DNA of 8,560 nucleotides from Actinomycetota bacterium (GTDB lineage: Bacteria; Actinomycetota; UBA4738; G016210805): NCBI GenBank assembly GCA_016210805.1, contig JACQTL010000327.1, positions 1 through 8,560 of the forward strand. Reading direction: 5' to 3'. Below the pieces are notes generated by a model that saw only the letters and a program-made list of their open reading frames with translations, was not told where the DNA came from and searched no databases. The first letter of the stretch is position 1, and each line of letters opens with the position of its first letter. Made by a program: the position numbers and the translations under genes. Positions 6,168 through 8,560 of the stretch are shown here, in pieces.

Positions 6168-6195
6168 TCCGCCGGAGGAGCTGGCCCGGTCCCCG

Positions 6196-6207
6196 GGCCC
6201 CGGGGCC
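6196..6207. repeat. Perfect 12-bp palindrome GGCCCCGGGGCC in the lgt promoter region
   Basis: The palindrome ends three bases before the TAGAGT -10 candidate. It could be an operator or simply chance in G/C-rich DNA; the chance explanation is likely because only two bases are involved. Confidence 0.25.
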
Positions 6208-6209
6208 GC

Positions 6210-6215
6210 TAGAGT
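6210..6215 (+). promoter_or_regulatory. -10 element giving a probable leaderless lgt transcript
   Basis: TAGAGT fits TAnnnT. Only eight bases separate it from the GTG at 6224, so transcription would start at or within a base or two of the start codon. Leaderless mRNAs beginning with GTG or ATG are common in actinobacteria. An AGGG at 6216-6219 could serve as a weak ribosome site if transcription instead begins in the upstream gene. Confidence 0.5.
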
Positions 6216-6223
6216 AGGGCGCC

Positions 6224-7237
6224 GTGACTGCCATCCTCGCCTCGGTGGGCTGGCCCGTGCTGGACCGGATCCGGTTCGGCGACTTCGGCATCTCTCCCCA
6301 CGGGATCGGCATCGCCGTCGGCTTCCTCCTGGGGTCCTGGTGGGTGCTCCGGGAGGGGCCCAAGCGGGGGGTCTCCGAGCAGCACCTGTCCACCATGCTG
6401 TTCTGGGCCCTGATCGGGGCGGTGGTCGGCTCCCGGTTCTTCTACGTGGTGGGCCACTTCTCGGAGTTCGACTCGTTCGTGGACATGCTGGCCCTGTGGA
6501 GGGGCGGGCTCTCCCTGATCGGTGGCATCGCCGGGGCCATCCTGTTCGCCCTCCCGCTGATGAAGCGGTACGGGTACCGGTTCCTCCAGGTCATGGACAG
6601 CGCCTTCCTGGGCTTCCCGTTCGGGATCGCCGTCGGCCGGATCGGGGACCTGGCGATCGGCGACCACCTGGGCAAGCCGACCGGCTGGCTCCTGGCCTGG
6701 ACCTACGAGGGCGGTCAGCTCGCGCCGCCCTACGCGTGCGTCCCGCTGGAGGACCCGGCGCTGTGCACCGCGACGCTGCAGGGGGGCGTGCACATGGAGG
6801 TCACCCGGGAGTCGGCCAGGATGTTCAGCGCGTCCGGGGGCCTGCTCCAGGAGGGCATCGGCGTGCACCAGACGGCCATGTACGACCTCATCTCGTCGGC
6901 GATCCTGTTCGCCGTGCTCCTGTGGTTCGGGCGCAAGGTCCGCCGGGAGGGCGTGCCGATCATGTTCTTCGCGATCTGGTACGGCGTGATGAGGGTGGTC
7001 ACCGACTTCCTCCGGGTGGACAAGCGCTTCTTCGGGCTGACCGGGAGCCAGTGGACCACGGGCACGGTGGCCCTCCTCTCGGTGGCCGTGCTCGTGTGGT
7101 GGGCCCTGCGCCCGAAGCCGGCGCCGGTCGCCGTCCAGCCCCAGCCCGAGTCCCAGCCCGAGCCCGAGGCCCCCAGCACGCGGTTCGTCCCGCCCCCGGA
7201 GCCGGGGGAGCGGCCCACCGTGGGCGAGGACGGCTAG
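6224..7237 (+). CDS. lgt: Prolipoprotein diacylglyceryl transferase family protein, divergent signature
   Basis: A 337-residue multi-pass membrane protein. Lgt moves a diacylglyceryl group from phosphatidylglycerol to the lipobox cysteine of prolipoproteins. Family features seen: SPHGIGIAVGFLLG (24-37) in the place of the usual WYG...GFLLG, WRGGLSLIGGIAG (92-104) like WEGGLxxxGG, VGRIG (137-141) with the essential Arg R139, HQTAMYDL (215-222) like HPTQLYE, and YGVMRVVTDFLR (253-264) with R257 matching E. coli R239. The signature after GRIG is altered: canonical N-F-x-N-x-E reads D142-L-A-I145-G-D147. An extra loop (about 165-205) and a Pro/Glu-rich tail (299-333), which includes a 12-bp direct repeat at 7141-7164, extend it. 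It may be a working actinobacterial Lgt or a divergent paralogue. It converges on mrp with 11 bp between stops. Confidence 0.75.
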   Translation: MTAILASVGWPVLDRIRFGDFGISPHGIGIAVGFLLGSWWVLREGPKRGVSEQHLSTMLFWALIGAVVGSRFFYVVGHFSEFDSFVDMLALWRGGLSLIGGIAGAILFALPLMKRYGYRFLQVMDSAFLGFPFGIAVGRIGDLAIGDHLGKPTGWLLAWTYEGGQLAPPYACVPLEDPALCTATLQGGVHMEVTRESARMFSASGGLLQEGIGVHQTAMYDLISSAILFAVLLWFGRKVRREGVPIMFFAIWYGVMRVVTDFLRVDKRFFGLTGSQWTTGTVALLSVAVLVWWALRPKPAPVAVQPQPESQPEPEAPSTRFVPPPEPGERPTVGEDG

Positions 7238-7248
7238 AGGCCGGGCTC

Positions 7249-8358
7249 CTACCTGGCCTCCTCGAGGCCGAGCGACCGCCCCACCATGCGCCGGGTCGCG
7301 GCGGCTAGCTCCCGGGCTCCGTGGCGGAGGGCCTCCCCGGCCGGACCGTCCGGGTCGGAGACCACGATGGGCTTGCCCTCGTCCCCGCCCTCCCGGAGCG
7401 CGGGGACCAGCGGGACCTGGGCCAGGAGGGGCACCCCCAGGGTCTCGGCGGCCAGGCGGCCCCCGCCCTCCCCGAAGATCGGCTCCTCGGCTCCGCAGTG
7501 CGGGCACACGTAGGAAGACATGTTCTCGATCACCCCGACGGCCTCCATGCGGGTCTGCGCGGCCATCTTCCCGGCCCGCTCGGCCACCTTGCGGGCGGCC
7601 TCCTGGGGCGTCGTGACCACGAGCATCTTGGCTCCGGGCATGAACGAGGCCAGCGAGATCGACACGTCTCCGGTCCCGGGCGGCAGGTCGCAGAGCAGGA
7701 AGTCGAGGTCTCCCCAGTACACGTCGCCCAGGAACTGCTGGACGGCCTTGTGGAGCATGGGGCCCCGCCATATCACCGGGGTCTCCTCGGTCACGAAGAA
7801 CCCCATGGACACGACCTTCACGCCGTGCGCTTGCATCGGCAGGATCATGTCGTCGAGGGCCCGGGGCTGCCCGGACAGCCCCATCATCCGGGGGACGGAG
7901 AACCCCCACACGTCCACGTCCACCACGCCGACCCGGTATCCGTCGGCGGCGAGGGAGCAGGCCAGGTTCACCGTCACGCTCGACTTGCCGACCCCGCCCT
8001 TCCCCGAGGCCACGGCCACCACCGTCGTCGTCCCGTCGGTGAAGTACGTGGGGTTGGGCGAGGCGGCGGCCCCCGGGCCCCGGAGCCTGGCAGTGAGGAG
8101 CCCGCGGTCCTCGCCGGTCATCTCTCCGAAGGCCACGTCCACCCGCCGCACGCCCTCCAGGGGCCGGACGGCCTCGCCGATCTCGGCGGCCAGGCGGTCG
8201 CGGGTCGGGACGTCGGCCACGGGGAGGACGACGTACACGCGGACGTCCCCGCCCTCGACCTCGACCCCCCGGACCATGCCCAGGTCCTCGATCGAGGTGC
8301 CGATCGTGGGCTCCGCCACCGCCCGGAGGGCGGCGTGGACCTGCTCTTCCGTGACCAT
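7249..8358 (-). CDS. mrp: Mrp/ApbC (NBP35-type) Fe-S cluster carrier P-loop ATPase
   Basis: A 369-residue cytosolic protein of normal family length. An N-terminal MIP18/DUF59 domain (about 4-80) is followed by the Mrp ATPase domain with the deviant Walker A S118-GKGGVGKS-S127 (signature Lys K120, P-loop Lys K125), a DVDVWGFSVPRMMG switch segment (147-160, where most members have DADxxGPS), the DLPPGTGDVSIS Walker B region (224-235), and C285-P-H-C288, the CxxC pair that holds a bridging 4Fe-4S cluster in the homodimer. It carries and delivers Fe-S clusters to apoproteins. The ATG at 8358 has GGAAGGGG (8363-8370) four bases upstream and GATAAT (8385-8390) as a likely -10, so the start is well supported. 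It is divergent from a winged-helix regulator. Confidence 0.93.
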   Translation of the reverse strand: MVTEEQVHAALRAVAEPTIGTSIEDLGMVRGVEVEGGDVRVYVVLPVADVPTRDRLAAEIGEAVRPLEGVRRVDVAFGEMTGEDRGLLTARLRGPGAAASPNPTYFTDGTTTVVAVASGKGGVGKSSVTVNLACSLAADGYRVGVVDVDVWGFSVPRMMGLSGQPRALDDMILPMQAHGVKVVSMGFFVTEETPVIWRGPMLHKAVQQFLGDVYWGDLDFLLCDLPPGTGDVSISLASFMPGAKMLVVTTPQEAARKVAERAGKMAAQTRMEAVGVIENMSSYVCPHCGAEEPIFGEGGGRLAAETLGVPLLAQVPLVPALREGGDEGKPIVVSDPDGPAGEALRHGARELAAATRRMVGRSLGLEEAR

Positions 8359-8383
8359 GCGACCCCTTCCCGGCCCGGCCGGG

Positions 8384-8394
8384 GATTATCCTGA
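8384..8394 (-). promoter_or_regulatory. Promoter -10 region of mrp (TCAGGATAATC)
   Basis: On the minus strand GATAAT (8385-8390) matches the TATAAT consensus at five of six bases and would start RNA about 20 nt before the ATG at 8358. No -35 match is found 16-18 bp upstream (AAGGTA region). The TCAGGATAA core nearly repeats the motif upstream of the LapA-domain gene. Confidence 0.5.
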
Positions 8395-8405
8395 TTCGGA
8401 CCGTG

Positions 8406-8433
8406 TTTACCTTGCTAATGCCTCATCCATGAT
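8406..8433 (+). promoter_or_regulatory. Possible promoter of the winged-helix regulator gene
   Basis: TTTACC (8406-8411) and CATGAT (8428-8433) are separated by 16 bp and lie in the most A/T-rich stretch of the window, within the 98-bp divergent gap. RNA would start near 8440, just before the GGGGAG ribosome site (8444-8449). Both hexamers are imperfect matches. Confidence 0.3.
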
Positions 8434-8456
8434 ACGGCCCGGCGGGGAGCCCCTGC

Positions 8457-8560
8457 ATGGCTGATCCCAAGCGCCTCGGGGTCCACAAGGCCCTGGCCGA
8501 CGACACGCGCTTCAGGCTGTACCGGTACCTGGGGCTCACCGGGCGCCCCGTCTCCGTGAG
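8457..8560 (+). CDS. N-terminus of a winged-helix transcriptional regulator (partial; ArsR/SufR-like)
   Basis: The 34 codons before the right edge read MADPKRLGVHKALADDTRFR followed by LYRYLGLTGRPVSV. The ALADDTRxRLYRxL block is the typical first helix of ArsR-like and SufR-like winged-helix regulators, placed before a recognition helix that is cut off here. ATG at 8457 has GGGGAG seven bases upstream. SufR-type proteins are Fe-S-sensing repressors of suf genes, and divergence from the Fe-S carrier gene mrp would fit that, but the cysteine-bearing C-terminus and the downstream genes lie outside the window. A metal-sensing ArsR or another HTH protein is equally compatible. Confidence 0.65.
   Translation, partial: MADPKRLGVHKALADDTRFRLYRYLGLTGRPVSV

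Noticed and set aside
4757..6217. 486-codon plus-strand open frame across SRPBCC, LapA and PAP2 genes
   Set aside because: Low-complexity Arg/Pro/Gly product that conflicts with three well-supported genes and a hairpin; a GC-bias artefact.
7141..7164. Two 12-bp direct repeats (CCAGCCCGAG core)
   Set aside because: It is codon-level repetition of the Pro/Glu-rich tail of the Lgt protein, too short for a mobile or CRISPR feature.
6209..7909. 566-codon open frame on the minus strand across lgt and mrp
   Set aside because: It lies antisense to lgt and out of frame with mrp, has low-complexity Arg/Gly/Pro/His composition, and both overlapped genes have strong family motifs.
1..8560. tRNA, rRNA, CRISPR, insertion sequence or prophage features
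   Set aside because: No cloverleaf-like segments, regularly spaced repeats, transposase motifs or terminal inverted repeats were seen by eye; nearly all sequence is accounted for by protein genes.

Overview
The window is very GC-rich (I estimate above 70%). Third codon positions are almost always G or C, GTG and TTG starts are common, genes are tightly packed, and one start looks leaderless. Together with an IlvG-like thiamine-diphosphate enzyme and an actinobacterial-style Lgt protein, this suggests a high-GC actinobacterium, probably a little-studied lineage. That placement is inference from style and remembered family resemblance, not from a database search. I count eleven protein genes, two of them cut by the window edges. 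I see no RNA genes, insertion sequences, CRISPR arrays or phage genes.

Left part (1-2210): the start of a probable SAM-dependent methyltransferase runs off the left edge on the minus strand. It is divergent, by only 27 bp, from an acetolactate-synthase-like ThDP enzyme (168-1802). That gene converges on a small hot-dog thioesterase of the FlK type (1812-2210, minus).

Middle (2211-5117): four plus-strand genes form what looks like one operon: an 8-helix membrane protein of unknown function, a CPBP (Abi/CAAX-protease-like) membrane protein with degenerate motifs, a protein that appears to carry two flavin split-barrel domains, and an SRPBCC/START-like protein. They are joined by a 4-nt gap, a GTGA overlap and an ATGA overlap. 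The first gene has a strong ribosome binding site placed before a six-codon mini-ORF whose stop overlaps the apparent TTG start. A GC-rich hairpin closes the operon.

Right part (5118-8560): a LapA-domain membrane protein (minus) is divergent from a PAP2-type lipid phosphatase. Next comes an Lgt-family prolipoprotein diacylglyceryl transferase with an altered signature motif and a possible leaderless promoter. These three share a cell-envelope or lipid theme. Lgt converges on an Mrp/ApbC Fe-S carrier ATPase (7249-8358, minus), which is divergent from the first codons of a winged-helix regulator at the right edge. The Mrp-regulator pair would fit Fe-S homeostasis, but the regulator is too short here to prove it.

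Overall this is mostly ordinary housekeeping and envelope gene content. I found no convincing new defence, mobile or biosynthetic system. The points most worth checking are the divergent Lgt signature, the uncharacterised four-gene membrane/flavin/SRPBCC operon with its mini-ORF start, and a near-identical promoter-like motif at the same distance upstream of lapA-like and mrp.
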